Source: MFD00082-c5 sp963697995 | GTDB taxonomy: Bacteria; Chlamydiota; Chlamydiia; Chlamydiales; JAJFMB01 | NCBI GenBank assembly: GCA_963697995.1 | Contig: OY969110.1 | Span: forward strand, 930,001-994,000 | Direction: 5' to 3' | DNA: 64,000 bases | Shown here: one piece after another, positions 42,353-50,684 of the stretch | How positions within the stretch are numbered: the first letter of the stretch is position 1 | How the letters are laid out: the number at the start of each line of letters is the position of its first letter | The notes under the pieces: model-generated | Told to the model about the DNA's origin: nothing | Databases searched by the model: none | The model's input: the letters and a program-made list of their open reading frames with translations, nothing else | Program-made: the position numbers and the translations under genes

Positions 42353-43543
42353 ATGAAAAAACTGTATTTAACGAATGTGATATTTGCAATGGCCTTTATG
42401 GGGGCTGTTGGTGCGGCATCATACGATGTCAATGATTTATCAGAGCTTGTGAGTTTACAAGCCGAGAATGAGATTGCAGTTCGTGATTTAGTCGATGGGG
42501 ATCTTTTGAACAAAGATTGCTTCGATTGTAAACGACCAGAGCAAGGACCTCAAGGTCCAACAGGACCAACAGGACCGACTGGCCCAACAGGCCCTACAGG
42601 ACCGACTGGTCCAACAGGCTCAACAGGACCTACAGGACCGACTGGCCCAACAGGCTCGACAGGACCTACGGGATCAACAGGTCCGACAGGCTCGACAGGA
42701 CCTACAGGGTCAACTGGTGCTACAGGACCGACAGGATCAACTGGTGCGACTGGTTCTACAGGTGCGACTGGCTCAACAGGAGCGACTGGCTCAACAGGAG
42801 CGACAGGAGCTAATGGTGCTATAGGAGCGACAGGTGCTACCGGTCCAACAGGAGCGACAGGAGCGATAGGAGCGATAGGAGCGACAGGAGCTACTGGTGA
42901 TCCAGGAGCGACAGGTGCAACAGGGGCGACAGGACCTACGGGCTCTACAGGTGCGACTGGCCCAACAGGAGCTACTGGAATTGAAGGACCTACAGGATTT
43001 ACAGGAGCTACAGGTCTTACAGGGCCTACAGGAGCCCCAGGAGCCACAGGAGCGGTAGGACCTGCTTTAGCAACGGCTTATGGTAACTTCTTTGAGATGA
43101 ATAGTGCCACAGGTGTTCAACCACAAGCCTTCTTCCCATTGACTGGAGCGACCATCCCTGGACCATTAAACATTTCTCGTGTCAATTTGGCGCCAGGAAC
43201 AGGTTTGGAAGTGGCTTTATCAGGTACATATCTTATTGAGTACCAAGTAAATATCGATGCAAACCACAGCGCTGGACCATTTAATTTTGCCAACACAGTA
43301 GTGAGCGTAGGATTATATAATGTTTCAACAGTAGAGCAACCTTTTTGGACTAATTCAGTTATAGTCTATCAGACTGATTTCTATTTAGAGCCATTTATTC
43401 TGGCAAGGCAATCAATTTTGTACTTGAATGCTGGCGATATCATTGCGCTGCAGAACTTATCACCTGGAGTGGTATCTTTAGCAGGTCCAACGTCAATCGC
43501 TGCACCTTTAGTGAGTTTGACGATGGTTAGAATTAGTGACTAG
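42353..43543 (+). CDS. Collagen-like repeat surface protein (BclA-type architecture)
   Basis: 396 residues. A signal peptide (KKLYLTNVIFAMAFMGAVGAAS) is followed by a short linker with two cysteines (CFDC). Then come about 57 uninterrupted Gly-X-Y triplets (residues about 65-236), mostly GPT, GAT and GST. The last 160 residues form a globular domain (ATAYGNFFEM ... LVSLTMVRIS) of the kind found at the C-terminus of BclA-like and TNF-like trimerising proteins. Such threonine-rich collagen helices form trimeric rods on cell or spore surfaces and are often O-glycosylated. Secreted glycosyltransferases elsewhere in this window could be relevant. No homology to autotransporters or anchors is seen. 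It has its own terminator and stands alone. Confidence 0.9.
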   Translation: MKKLYLTNVIFAMAFMGAVGAASYDVNDLSELVSLQAENEIAVRDLVDGDLLNKDCFDCKRPEQGPQGPTGPTGPTGPTGPTGPTGPTGSTGPTGPTGPTGSTGPTGSTGPTGSTGPTGSTGATGPTGSTGATGSTGATGSTGATGSTGATGANGAIGATGATGPTGATGAIGAIGATGATGDPGATGATGATGPTGSTGATGPTGATGIEGPTGFTGATGLTGPTGAPGATGAVGPALATAYGNFFEMNSATGVQPQAFFPLTGATIPGPLNISRVNLAPGTGLEVALSGTYLIEYQVNIDANHSAGPFNFANTVVSVGLYNVSTVEQPFWTNSVIVYQTDFYLEPFILARQSILYLNAGDIIALQNLSPGVVSLAGPTSIAAPLVSLTMVRISD

Positions 43544-43569
43544 AGTCTTATTTTTAAGACAGAATCGCT

Positions 43570-43606
43570 AAAAAAAGCCTCTCCTTATGGGAGAGGCTTT
43601 TTTTTT
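43570..43606 (+). terminator. Terminator after the collagen-like gene
   Basis: AAAAAAGCCTCTCC pairs with GGGAGAGGCTTTTTT around a TTAT loop, about 25 bases after the stop codon. Confidence 0.95.
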
Positions 43607-43868
43607 GGAAGTCTATAAATGGGCTTTAAGGTGTTTTTGATTAATTAGACCTTTTTAGAAAGAGGTTTAATGTCCTATTTTTGTCGATCAACTTTTTCTG
43701 AAAATCAAAAAAGGGGTTCAAAAAGGGGACTTGCAAAAATCGGTTTTTCCTCACTTTTTGGAGGATTTTTTCATAACTTATGAGAATAAATAACGAAGTG
43801 ATTGCATTCACAAAGCGTTTTGGATATCATATGGGACATGATTGATGAAAAAAAAATCAAGAGGGGGA

Positions 43869-43909
43869 TTGAAACGAATTCCACTGATTATCAGTGAGAT
43901 GCGCTTCAA
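43869..43909 (+). promoter_or_regulatory. Inverted repeat in the leader of the MOMP-like gene
   Basis: CACTGAT and ATCAGTG form a perfect core separated by one base, extended outward by TTGAAACG / CGCTTCAA. It lies about 115 bases before the MOMP-like start codon in a 418-base gap without a convincing gene. It could be an operator (dyad) or an RNA hairpin in a long leader. A 19-codon frame overlaps it (start near 43839) but has no support. The rest of the gap from 43607 to 44024 holds no recognised feature apart from a TAAGGAG Shine-Dalgarno directly before the gene. Confidence 0.45.
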
Positions 43910-44024
43910 ATCGGGGAATTACTAAGACTTGATCCGTCAAGAGCTTAGGAAAAAAATTGCTGAGAAACTCGCAAATGATGTTAAATGAAGTTTCAAAAAC
44001 TGTTACCCTCATAAGGAGTATGTA

Positions 44025-45239
44025 ATGAGTAACTGGAAAACAACAATAAGAAAGTTGTTGGCAGGCACAAGCTTGCTAATGATGCCGCTTAGTACGGTTT
44101 CTGCGTATGACAGCTGCTGTTCATACGACCCATGCAGCGCGCCAAGCTTTGATGGCTGTGGTTGTGGCACGGGCAATTTTGGAGTCGGCGTGGATTTCCT
44201 CTGGTGGAAACCCTTGGTCGATGATCTGGATTTTGGATACACAACTAACTTTGATTCAAATCTTCCTTTTTCTAAAGGAAATTTGAGTGGAGGCGTTGTG
44301 CAATACCAAGCTATTTGCACAAAATGGGAACCAGGCGTTCGCGTGAATGTATCCGCACCTGGCGTTCTTTGCAACTGGGATGCTAGTGCTTCTTTCACAT
44401 GGATTAAGTCGAAACATAGTGCTAATTCATCAGCAGACAATTGTGGAGAAACAGGTTGTGTAGTTAACACATTGATTCACCCAATAGTAAACACTCTTTT
44501 CGAAGAATTTACTACTGGTAGTGTAAAATCGATTAGTGCTGACTGGCGTGCAACTTACTACAATTTTGATGCTCTATTGAGCTACAAAATTAACATGAAT
44601 CCATGCTTAGATGTCACACCTTACTTCGGTATTGCTGCGATCTACTTAAAGCAACAACAAGAAAGCTCAGCTTATGTTGGAGATTTCTTTGGATATAACT
44701 ACAATAGCTGCCCATTGGCATCATCATTGTGGGATGTTAACTACTGGGGCGTTGGCCTTGAAATGGGATCATCTATCGAACAACGTTGCTGGGATTGCTT
44801 GAGCGTATTTGCTAATGCAAACGCAACACTTTTGGCTGGAAAAACTAGCAAAGCTATTAACCAGACTTCAGTAATTAAGTTGTTTCAAGATGCACCATTA
44901 GCAAGAGCTTGTGGCGACAGCTGCAACAATGATTGTGGATGCTACAACAACTGCGACTACAATACATTGACATTCAAAGATTGTGGTTGTGGAAGCTTCG
45001 TGCCTGGATACCATATCCAAGCAGGATTTAAATATGCTTCTAACGTTTGTGGATTTAACTATGGTATTCGTGCAGGTTACGAATTCCTCTACTGGTTGAA
45101 TCTTCCAAACCCAAGAAGATTTTCATCAGCAATTGCGGATGATATCATAGCTCCATGTTCTATTGGTTACTCCTCTGGAACAAACGAGCGTACATTTGGA
45201 TTCCATGGATTATTCCTTGGTGCTGAATTTACATTCTAA
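44025..45239 (+). CDS. MOMP-like major outer membrane porin (cysteine-rich)
   Basis: 404 residues. A signal peptide (LLAGTSLLMMPLSTVSA) ends before YDSCCSYDPCSAPS. The mature protein starts with a cysteine-rich loop, then beta-barrel strands such as FGVGVDFLWWKPLVDDLDFGY, LDVTPYFGIAAIYL and VNYWGVGLEMGSSIEQRC. It ends with GLFLGAEFTF, the terminal phenylalanine expected for BAM-inserted barrels. The layout matches the Legionella-MOMP-like family expanded in Waddlia- and Simkania-type chlamydiae. The many cysteines suggest disulfide cross-linking. Codon use is more regular than in neighbours (few Leu TTA/CTT mixtures), in keeping with high expression. It is preceded by TAAGGAG and followed by a strong terminator. 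Confidence 0.9.
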   Translation: MSNWKTTIRKLLAGTSLLMMPLSTVSAYDSCCSYDPCSAPSFDGCGCGTGNFGVGVDFLWWKPLVDDLDFGYTTNFDSNLPFSKGNLSGGVVQYQAICTKWEPGVRVNVSAPGVLCNWDASASFTWIKSKHSANSSADNCGETGCVVNTLIHPIVNTLFEEFTTGSVKSISADWRATYYNFDALLSYKINMNPCLDVTPYFGIAAIYLKQQQESSAYVGDFFGYNYNSCPLASSLWDVNYWGVGLEMGSSIEQRCWDCLSVFANANATLLAGKTSKAINQTSVIKLFQDAPLARACGDSCNNDCGCYNNCDYNTLTFKDCGCGSFVPGYHIQAGFKYASNVCGFNYGIRAGYEFLYWLNLPNPRRFSSAIADDIIAPCSIGYSSGTNERTFGFHGLFLGAEFTF

Positions 45240-45263
45240 GGACTACCGTCTTTAGGAACCTCG

Positions 45264-45302
45264 AAGCCGCTTGAAGCGATAGCTTTAAGCGGCTTTTTTT
45301 TT
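45264..45302 (+). terminator. Terminator after the MOMP-like gene
   Basis: AAGCCGCTT pairs with a complementary AAGCGGCTT arm, followed by nine T residues, 25 bases after the stop codon. Confidence 0.93.
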
Positions 45303-45382
45303 ACCACCTATCTTTTTCCTCACCCTTCCTGACTTTTAGCCCTTAAGTATGCCTTGCAAGTTGCCTTAACACTTCCCTTGAA

Positions 45383-46028
45383 GTTATGTATCGATTGAAA
45401 GATCACGCATAAGCTGCAGAGAAGACTTGACTCTACTCTATTTTGCAGTGATCTTGCAGAGAAAGAGCTTAAGTACCCAATCAAGGAGATTAACCCTTGC
45501 GAACAACACACGTTATGTATCGATTGAAAGATCACGCGTAAGCTGCAGAGAAGACTTGACTCTACTCTATTTTGCAGTGATCTTGCAGAGAAAAAGCTTA
45601 AGTACCCAATCAAGGAGATTAACCCTTGCGAACAACACACGTTATGTATCGATTGAAAGATCACGCGTAAGCTGCAGAGAAGACTTGACTCTACTCTATT
45701 TTGCAGTGATCTTGCAGAGAAAGAGCTTAAGTACCCAATCAAGGAGATTAACCCTTGCGAACAACACACGTTATGTATCGATTGAAAGATCACGCGTAAG
45801 CTGCAGAGAAGGCTTGACTCTACTCTATTTTGCAGTGATCTTGCAGAGAAAGAGCTTAAGTACCCAATCAAGGAGATTAACCCTTGCGAACAACACACGT
45901 TATGTATCGATTGAAAGATCACGCGTAAGCTGCATAGAAGACTCATCAGCTAATTGAAGGCTTGACTCTACTCTAATTTGCAGTGATCTTGCAGAGAAAG
46001 AGCTTAAGTACCCAATCAAGGAAATCAC
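45383..46028. repeat. Minisatellite of five 129-bp units
   Basis: GTTATGTATCGATTG recurs at 45383, 45512, 45641, 45770 and 45899, exactly 129 bases apart. The units are nearly identical and only the last is disturbed. Because 129 is a multiple of three, long open frames run through on both strands (about 176 and 208 codons), but neither has a start context, composition or neighbour that suggests a protein. Each unit contains ATCGATTGAAAGATCACGC and CTGCAGAGAA. The array ends at structured repeat E, copy 2. Confidence 0.93.
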
Positions 46029-46176
46029 CCCTGGCGCGAACGCGCCTCACTAAATGAAAGGAGCAGTTTTTAAAAAAACAAAGGCTATACAGGATTAGTA
46101 AAGTTTAGTTGTTTTTTAAAAAACTGCTCCTCTTATTTAGTGCTTTTTTTGGCTCTGCCAAAAAAAAGGGGTGATT
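46023..46176 (+). repeat. Structured repeat E, copy 2 (multi-hairpin element)
   Basis: Ends AATCACCCC and GGGGTGATT are perfect inverted repeats. Inside are a GGCGCGAACGCGCC hairpin, a long central stem (GGAGCAGTTTTTAAAAAA / TTTTTTAAAAAACTGCTCC) and a TTTTTTTGGC / GCCAAAAAAA hairpin. It is the counterpart of 14170-14327 in opposite orientation. The sequence to its right (to about 46336) also resembles the flank of copy 1, including the AGTGAACGACGAT motif in inverted form, so the mobile or duplicated unit may be about 310 bp. No gene lies between 45240 and 46425. Confidence 0.8.
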
Positions 46177-46357
46177 GAACTATACACTTTCATTGGATAG
46201 CCTCTCCGTGCCTTCGCGTCAAACATCTTTATAACTTTTGCCATTAAGGGGAGGTTTTACGAATCCTTATCTTGTATATCATATATATCTTATGAATCAT
46301 GTTTTTTGTTATGAAAGAGAATCGTCGTTCACTTAAAGCCCCACACCCTTTTTAAGC

Positions 46358-46394
46358 ACAAAAAAAAGAGGAAGCTTTTTCAAACTTCCTCTCT
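46358..46394 (-). terminator. Terminator of euo (minus strand)
   Basis: Read on the minus strand, AGAGAGGAAG pairs with CTTCCTCTTT around TTTGAAAAAG, followed by a T-run. It lies about 30 bases after the euo stop codon. Confidence 0.85.
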
Positions 46395-46425
46395 TAGCTT
46401 ATCCTAAAATCGATTTAGAATAGAC

Positions 46426-46863
46426 TTAGCTTGCTTTTTGAGCCTCTTGGCTTCTCTCAACATGTGATGCACGATAAGCTTCGATATCGTCTTTGTGAAT
46501 GACCCACGCAGCACCTTTGCGATGCGCTTTCAAAACACCAGTTCTTGTGGCGTAGTAGATCTTTTGAGCTGGCACATTTAAAAACTTCGCCGTTTGGTTC
46601 ACTGAATAGTAACCTTTGTTGTTGTTAAACAAAAGTTCTCCGTCAAATACGGACTTCTCGCGAGAATATTTAGACTTGCGGTAAGCCTCAAGATCATCCA
46701 AGTTGATCGTCCAACGGGTCGTTGTCTTCTCTGCACGCAATTTCTTCAATTTAATCGCGACATAGATCGCTTGTCTTGTAACATCGTTGATTTTAGCAGC
46801 TTCTGTAATAGAAACTACTTTTTTATCTTCCGTATTATTTTTAACGGACTCGTTGTTGTTCAT
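46426..46863 (-). CDS. euo: EUO, chlamydial late-gene transcriptional repressor
   Basis: About 145 residues. The ATG at 46863 is preferred because a perfect AGGAGG lies six bases upstream; the ATG at 46869 touches that box. It has two helix-turn-helix units of the excisionase/MerR type: SITEAAKINDVTRQAIYVAIKLKKL ... WTINLDDLEAYRKSK and SVNQTAKFLNVPAQKIYYATRTGVL ... WVIHKDDIEAYRAS. EUO is an early-expressed chlamydial protein that binds AT-rich late promoters and holds off the switch to elementary bodies. The place beside tsp and gltX is as in Chlamydia, which supports the identification. Confidence 0.93.
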   Translation of the reverse strand: MNNNESVKNNTEDKKVVSITEAAKINDVTRQAIYVAIKLKKLRAEKTTTRWTINLDDLEAYRKSKYSREKSVFDGELLFNNNKGYYSVNQTAKFLNVPAQKIYYATRTGVLKAHRKGAAWVIHKDDIEAYRASHVERSQEAQKAS

Positions 46864-46869
46864 ATTCAT

Positions 46870-47227
46870 CCTCCTAATTAAGGTTAATTAATTCTTATTT
46901 TAATCCTCAAAAGTGATAGCCAGTGCACGCGATCCATCATGAACCATTTTCACTTGAGGTTTTTATTAATTTGCTTTACTTTACTTTAAGCTTTCGCTTA
47001 AAAAATCTTTTTTTGAAGTCGCTCGAGGTTTTGATCAGCGTCGTTTGAGTCTAAATTACAGTGCGCGAAAGTCTATTCTTACATAAAAAGGTTTTGAAAT
47101 CAACAGATTTTTACGTTTTTTTTAAAAACCCTTATTTTCCTAGGGAGTTTCGGTTATTTGCTGGAAGAAAAGAAGCAAAAGCGTATAGAATAGGTGAAGT
47201 CTTACTAAAAAAAATGGCCTTATTTCT
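46870..47227. other. Divergent intergenic region between euo and tsp
   Basis: 358 bases, strongly AT-rich, with TTTACTTTACTTTAAGC near 46975 and several A/T tracts. It must hold the promoters of both euo and tsp, but no unambiguous -35/-10 pair stands out. No gene or hairpin repeat of the other families is seen. Confidence 0.5.
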
Positions 47228-49171
47228 ATGATCAATATCCTAACTCCCTTAATTAGAATCATTTGCGTTCTAATTCTTTGTGCGAATCTCGAAGGGAAAC
47301 TTCCCGATTTAACTCCTGTGGTCACCACCCAAAAGGTGAATGAGATTATGAGGGCTCATGTCTCTCAAAAAAATCTAACTCCGGAGCTTGCTAAGAGAAT
47401 TTTGCAAAATTACTTAGAAGAGCTCGATCCAAGTAAGGTGTATTTTATTGAATCTGATGTGACTTGTTGGACAAATCCTACGGATGCTGAGTTAAATAAG
47501 GTCATTTTGGGGTATAAAACTCACAACTATTCTATTTTTGAAGAAATTCATAAAAAAATGGTCGATGCGGTCTTGCGAAGACAAGGCCTTGAAAAAGGGA
47601 TCGATTTGAACGATTTGCCTAAAAAAGTAAATCCCGATGAGCTAAAGGATATGGCCTGGGCAAAGAATTTAGATGAGCTTAAGTCAAGATTAATGAAGAT
47701 TCGCGCTCTTCAGGTCGATACAGTGTCTAAGTTAAACGATGAGCTAAAGGAGCGCTCTCTTCAAAGAATTGCCAAAAGACAGGCTAAATTTGAGGAGGAT
47801 ATCCTCAATACAAACACCAAGTTTAGGCAATCGTTTATTTTATCAAACGTTTTGAAGGCAACCGCCTCCTCTTTAGATACTCACACTTCATACTTTACCC
47901 CAGATGAAGCCGCTCAATTTGTCATTAATGTTCAGCAGCGTCTTTTTGGAATTGGAGCTCAGTTAAGGGATGACTTAAATGGTTTTACAGTCGTTAAAAT
48001 TATCGAAGGGGGGCCTGCTGCCAATGGAAAGCAACTTAAATTAAAGGACAGGATTGTAGCGATCGATTGTGAGCCCGTTGTTGGTATGGATATCGTAGAC
48101 GCTGTCGATTTGATTCGAGGAGAGCAAAATACCCCCGTACGTTTGACAGTCATGAGAGAGATTCCAGGAGAGGAAGACTCTAAAAAAGAGGAGAAAAAAG
48201 AGATCGTCGTCCCAAGAGGGGAAGTGGTCTTAAAGGAGAGTCGCTACGAGTCCTCTTTTGAACCTTTTGGAGATGGAGCTATTGGATATTTGAAGCTCTT
48301 CTCATTCTATCAGGATCAAGGCAGCTCTTCAGCTCAAGATTTGGCCAATGAGATTAAAAAATTGAAAGAAGAGCACAAATTAAGAGGGTTGATCCTCGAT
48401 TTGCGCTTTAACTCTGGCGGCATGTTAACTCAGGCTGTCGATGTGACAGGTCTTTTCACAAAAAAGGGGATTATTGTCTCGATTAAAGATGACACGGGAG
48501 CTGTACAGCATTTGCGTAACTTAGAGGGAAAATCTGTTTGGGATGGCCCTTTAATTGTCTTAGTTAACAGAGCTTCGGCTTCAGCATCTGAAATTGTTGC
48601 CCAAACACTTCAAGATTATGGACGCGCCATCATCGTTGGAGATGATCATACCTATGGAAAGGGCTCGTTTCAAACGTTTACCTTAAGCAGTAGCAAGGCT
48701 GGAGGAGTAAATCCCCAAGGGGAGTATAAAGTCACAAGGGGACGCTATTATACGGTATCTGGTAAATCACCTCAGTTGACAGGGGTTTTATCAGATGTTG
48801 TGGTTCCCGGAGTCTTGTCCCAGTCTGAAATTGGGGAGCAGTTTGCCAAATATCCTCTGGAAGGAGATAGAATTAAGGAAAACTTTAACGATGATTTATC
48901 GGACGTTCCCTTTTTCCAAAGAGATAAGGTCAGAATGCTCTATAAGTTTGATCTTCAGCCAAAAATCGACACTTATAACAGATTTATTGGGGTTCTTTCT
49001 GCCAATTCACACGAGAGGATTGAGAATAACCCCAATTATCAAAATTTTTTAAAAGAGTTAAAGAAGAAACATTTAGACGAAGAGGATGATCCTGAACAAT
49101 TTGGGCAAAATGATTTGCAGCTTCAGGAGAGTTACTGCGTTATGAAAGATTTGATATTATTGACACAATAG
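47228..49171 (+). CDS. tsp: Tail-specific carboxy-terminal processing protease
   Basis: 647 residues, a C-terminal processing peptidase (S41A). An N-terminal signal or anchor (IRIICVLILCANLEG) is followed by a helical Tsp N-domain, a PDZ domain (RLFGIGAQLRDDLNGFTVVKIIEGGPAANGKQLKLKD region), then the peptidase core with LILDLRFNSGGMLTQAVDV. The catalytic serine is in SASASEIVAQTLQDYG and the lysine in DHTYGKGSFQTF. It is periplasmic and degrades or trims proteins by their C-termini. In Chlamydia the orthologue near euo has been implicated in developmental processing. It is followed 13 bases later by gltX with a common orientation. Confidence 0.95.
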   Translation: MINILTPLIRIICVLILCANLEGKLPDLTPVVTTQKVNEIMRAHVSQKNLTPELAKRILQNYLEELDPSKVYFIESDVTCWTNPTDAELNKVILGYKTHNYSIFEEIHKKMVDAVLRRQGLEKGIDLNDLPKKVNPDELKDMAWAKNLDELKSRLMKIRALQVDTVSKLNDELKERSLQRIAKRQAKFEEDILNTNTKFRQSFILSNVLKATASSLDTHTSYFTPDEAAQFVINVQQRLFGIGAQLRDDLNGFTVVKIIEGGPAANGKQLKLKDRIVAIDCEPVVGMDIVDAVDLIRGEQNTPVRLTVMREIPGEEDSKKEEKKEIVVPRGEVVLKESRYESSFEPFGDGAIGYLKLFSFYQDQGSSSAQDLANEIKKLKEEHKLRGLILDLRFNSGGMLTQAVDVTGLFTKKGIIVSIKDDTGAVQHLRNLEGKSVWDGPLIVLVNRASASASEIVAQTLQDYGRAIIVGDDHTYGKGSFQTFTLSSSKAGGVNPQGEYKVTRGRYYTVSGKSPQLTGVLSDVVVPGVLSQSEIGEQFAKYPLEGDRIKENFNDDLSDVPFFQRDKVRMLYKFDLQPKIDTYNRFIGVLSANSHERIENNPNYQNFLKELKKKHLDEEDDPEQFGQNDLQLQESYCVMKDLILLTQ

Positions 49172-49184
49172 AAGGAATGTTTTT

Positions 49185-50684
49185 ATGTCAGTTCGCGTAA
49201 GAATTGCCCCATCGCCAACCGGGGACCCCCATGTGGGAACAGCTTATATGGCCCTATTTAATTTGATTTTTGCAAGAAGTCAAGGGGGGCAGTTTATCCT
49301 TAGAATCGAGGATACCGATCAGACCCGTAGTCGTGCTGAATATGAGCAAAACATTTACAAGGCTCTTCATTGGTGTGGAATTGAGTGGGATGAAGGTCCC
49401 GATGTGGGGGGCCCTTATGCGCCTTATAGACAGTCTGAGAGAACCGAAATTTATCGGGAGTATGCAGACAAACTTTTGGAAGATGGGAAAGCGTATAAGT
49501 GTTTTTGTACCGCAGATGATCTAAAAGAGATGAGAGAGCTGCAGCAAGGAGCTCAGAGGCAAGGTTACGACAGGCGTTGCCGCAATTTAAGCGAAGCGGA
49601 GATTAAAGAGAAAGAGGCTCAAAATTTGCCTTACGTAATTCGTTTAAAAGTTCCTTTGAAGGGAGAGTGTGTTTACCACGATCAAATTAAAGGGCGTATC
49701 GTGTTTCCCTATGCAGACATCGACGATCAGGTGCTTTTAAAATCGGATCGTTTCCCAACTTATCACTTAGCAAACGTGGTTGATGACCATTTGATGAAAA
49801 TTACCCATGTGATTCGGGGAGATGAGTGGATGAGTTCAACACCTAAACACGTTCTTCTCTATGAGCATTTTGGGTGGCAGCCTCCTGTTTTTATGCATAT
49901 GCCTCTTCTTTTAGGTCGTGATGGAAAAAAATTGTCGAAAAGAAAAAATCCTACATCGATCTTTTTTTATAGAGATAGCGGTTATTTAAAAGAGGCTTTT
50001 ATTAACTTTCTCACCCTAATGGGTTATAGTATGCCGGGGGATCGGGAAATCTACTCGCTAGAGGAGATTATTAAAGCGTTTGACCCGACGAGAATTGGTG
50101 TTTCTGGGGCAGTTTTTGATGTTCAAAAGCTCGATTGGATCAATCAACAGTACTTGATCAATAATATTCCTGAGGAGAAGCTTTGGGAGCGTTTAAAACA
50201 GTGGAATTTCAGCGATGCGTTTATGCAACGATTGATGCCTCTTTGCCACTCCAGAATTAAGACTTTTGGGGATTTTATGGCCCTTTGCGATTTCTTCTTT
50301 ATCAATCATATTCCCTATACGAAAGAGCTTTTCGAAGTAAAACAAGTGACGGAAGAGAGTGCAAAAGAGATTTTGCAATGTATGATTTGGCATTTGGAAG
50401 AAAAAGATGATTGGACAAGTCCCGCTTTTTATTTAGGCTCTAAAGAAGTGGCGACATTTTTAGATATTAATCACAAAAAAGGGTTGATGCCGGTCCTCTT
50501 TGCAAGTTTAACGGGTAAGCATCAAGGCCCCCCCTTATTTGATTCTGCCGAGATTTTAGGGAAAGATATTTGCCGGGCTAGATTTTTAAATACGATTGAG
50601 TTTTTAGGGGGCATCTCTTCTAAAAGGCTTGAGAGTCTTAAAAATAAGTGGCAAGCAAGAGCTGTTGAAAGAGGCGGTCAATGA
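49185..50684 (+). CDS. gltX: Glutamyl-tRNA synthetase
   Basis: 499 residues, a discriminating or non-discriminating class I synthetase. The HIGH-type motif is in RIAPSPTGDPHVGTAYMALF and the KMSKS equivalent in GRDGKKLSKRKNPTS. A cysteine-containing insertion (CFCTADDL ... RRC) resembles the zinc-binding segment of some GluRS. Length and C-terminal helical anticodon domain are normal. In Chlamydia this enzyme also charges tRNA-Gln with glutamate for the amidotransferase route. It is followed by dedA with ATGA overlap, an operon tsp-gltX-dedA-pgsA. Confidence 0.97.
   Translation: MSVRVRIAPSPTGDPHVGTAYMALFNLIFARSQGGQFILRIEDTDQTRSRAEYEQNIYKALHWCGIEWDEGPDVGGPYAPYRQSERTEIYREYADKLLEDGKAYKCFCTADDLKEMRELQQGAQRQGYDRRCRNLSEAEIKEKEAQNLPYVIRLKVPLKGECVYHDQIKGRIVFPYADIDDQVLLKSDRFPTYHLANVVDDHLMKITHVIRGDEWMSSTPKHVLLYEHFGWQPPVFMHMPLLLGRDGKKLSKRKNPTSIFFYRDSGYLKEAFINFLTLMGYSMPGDREIYSLEEIIKAFDPTRIGVSGAVFDVQKLDWINQQYLINNIPEEKLWERLKQWNFSDAFMQRLMPLCHSRIKTFGDFMALCDFFFINHIPYTKELFEVKQVTEESAKEILQCMIWHLEEKDDWTSPAFYLGSKEVATFLDINHKKGLMPVLFASLTGKHQGPPLFDSAEILGKDICRARFLNTIEFLGGISSKRLESLKNKWQARAVERGGQ

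Noticed and set aside
42550..43047. 165-codon Pro/Val-rich frame antisense to the collagen-like gene
   Set aside because: It is the mirror of the Gly-X-Y repeat; a GC-regular repeat leaves several frames open.
45320..45957. Repeat-protein genes on both strands in the 129-bp array
   Set aside because: Open frames arise from a period divisible by three; no Shine-Dalgarno, signal peptide or plausible composition. Kept only as a low-interest finding.
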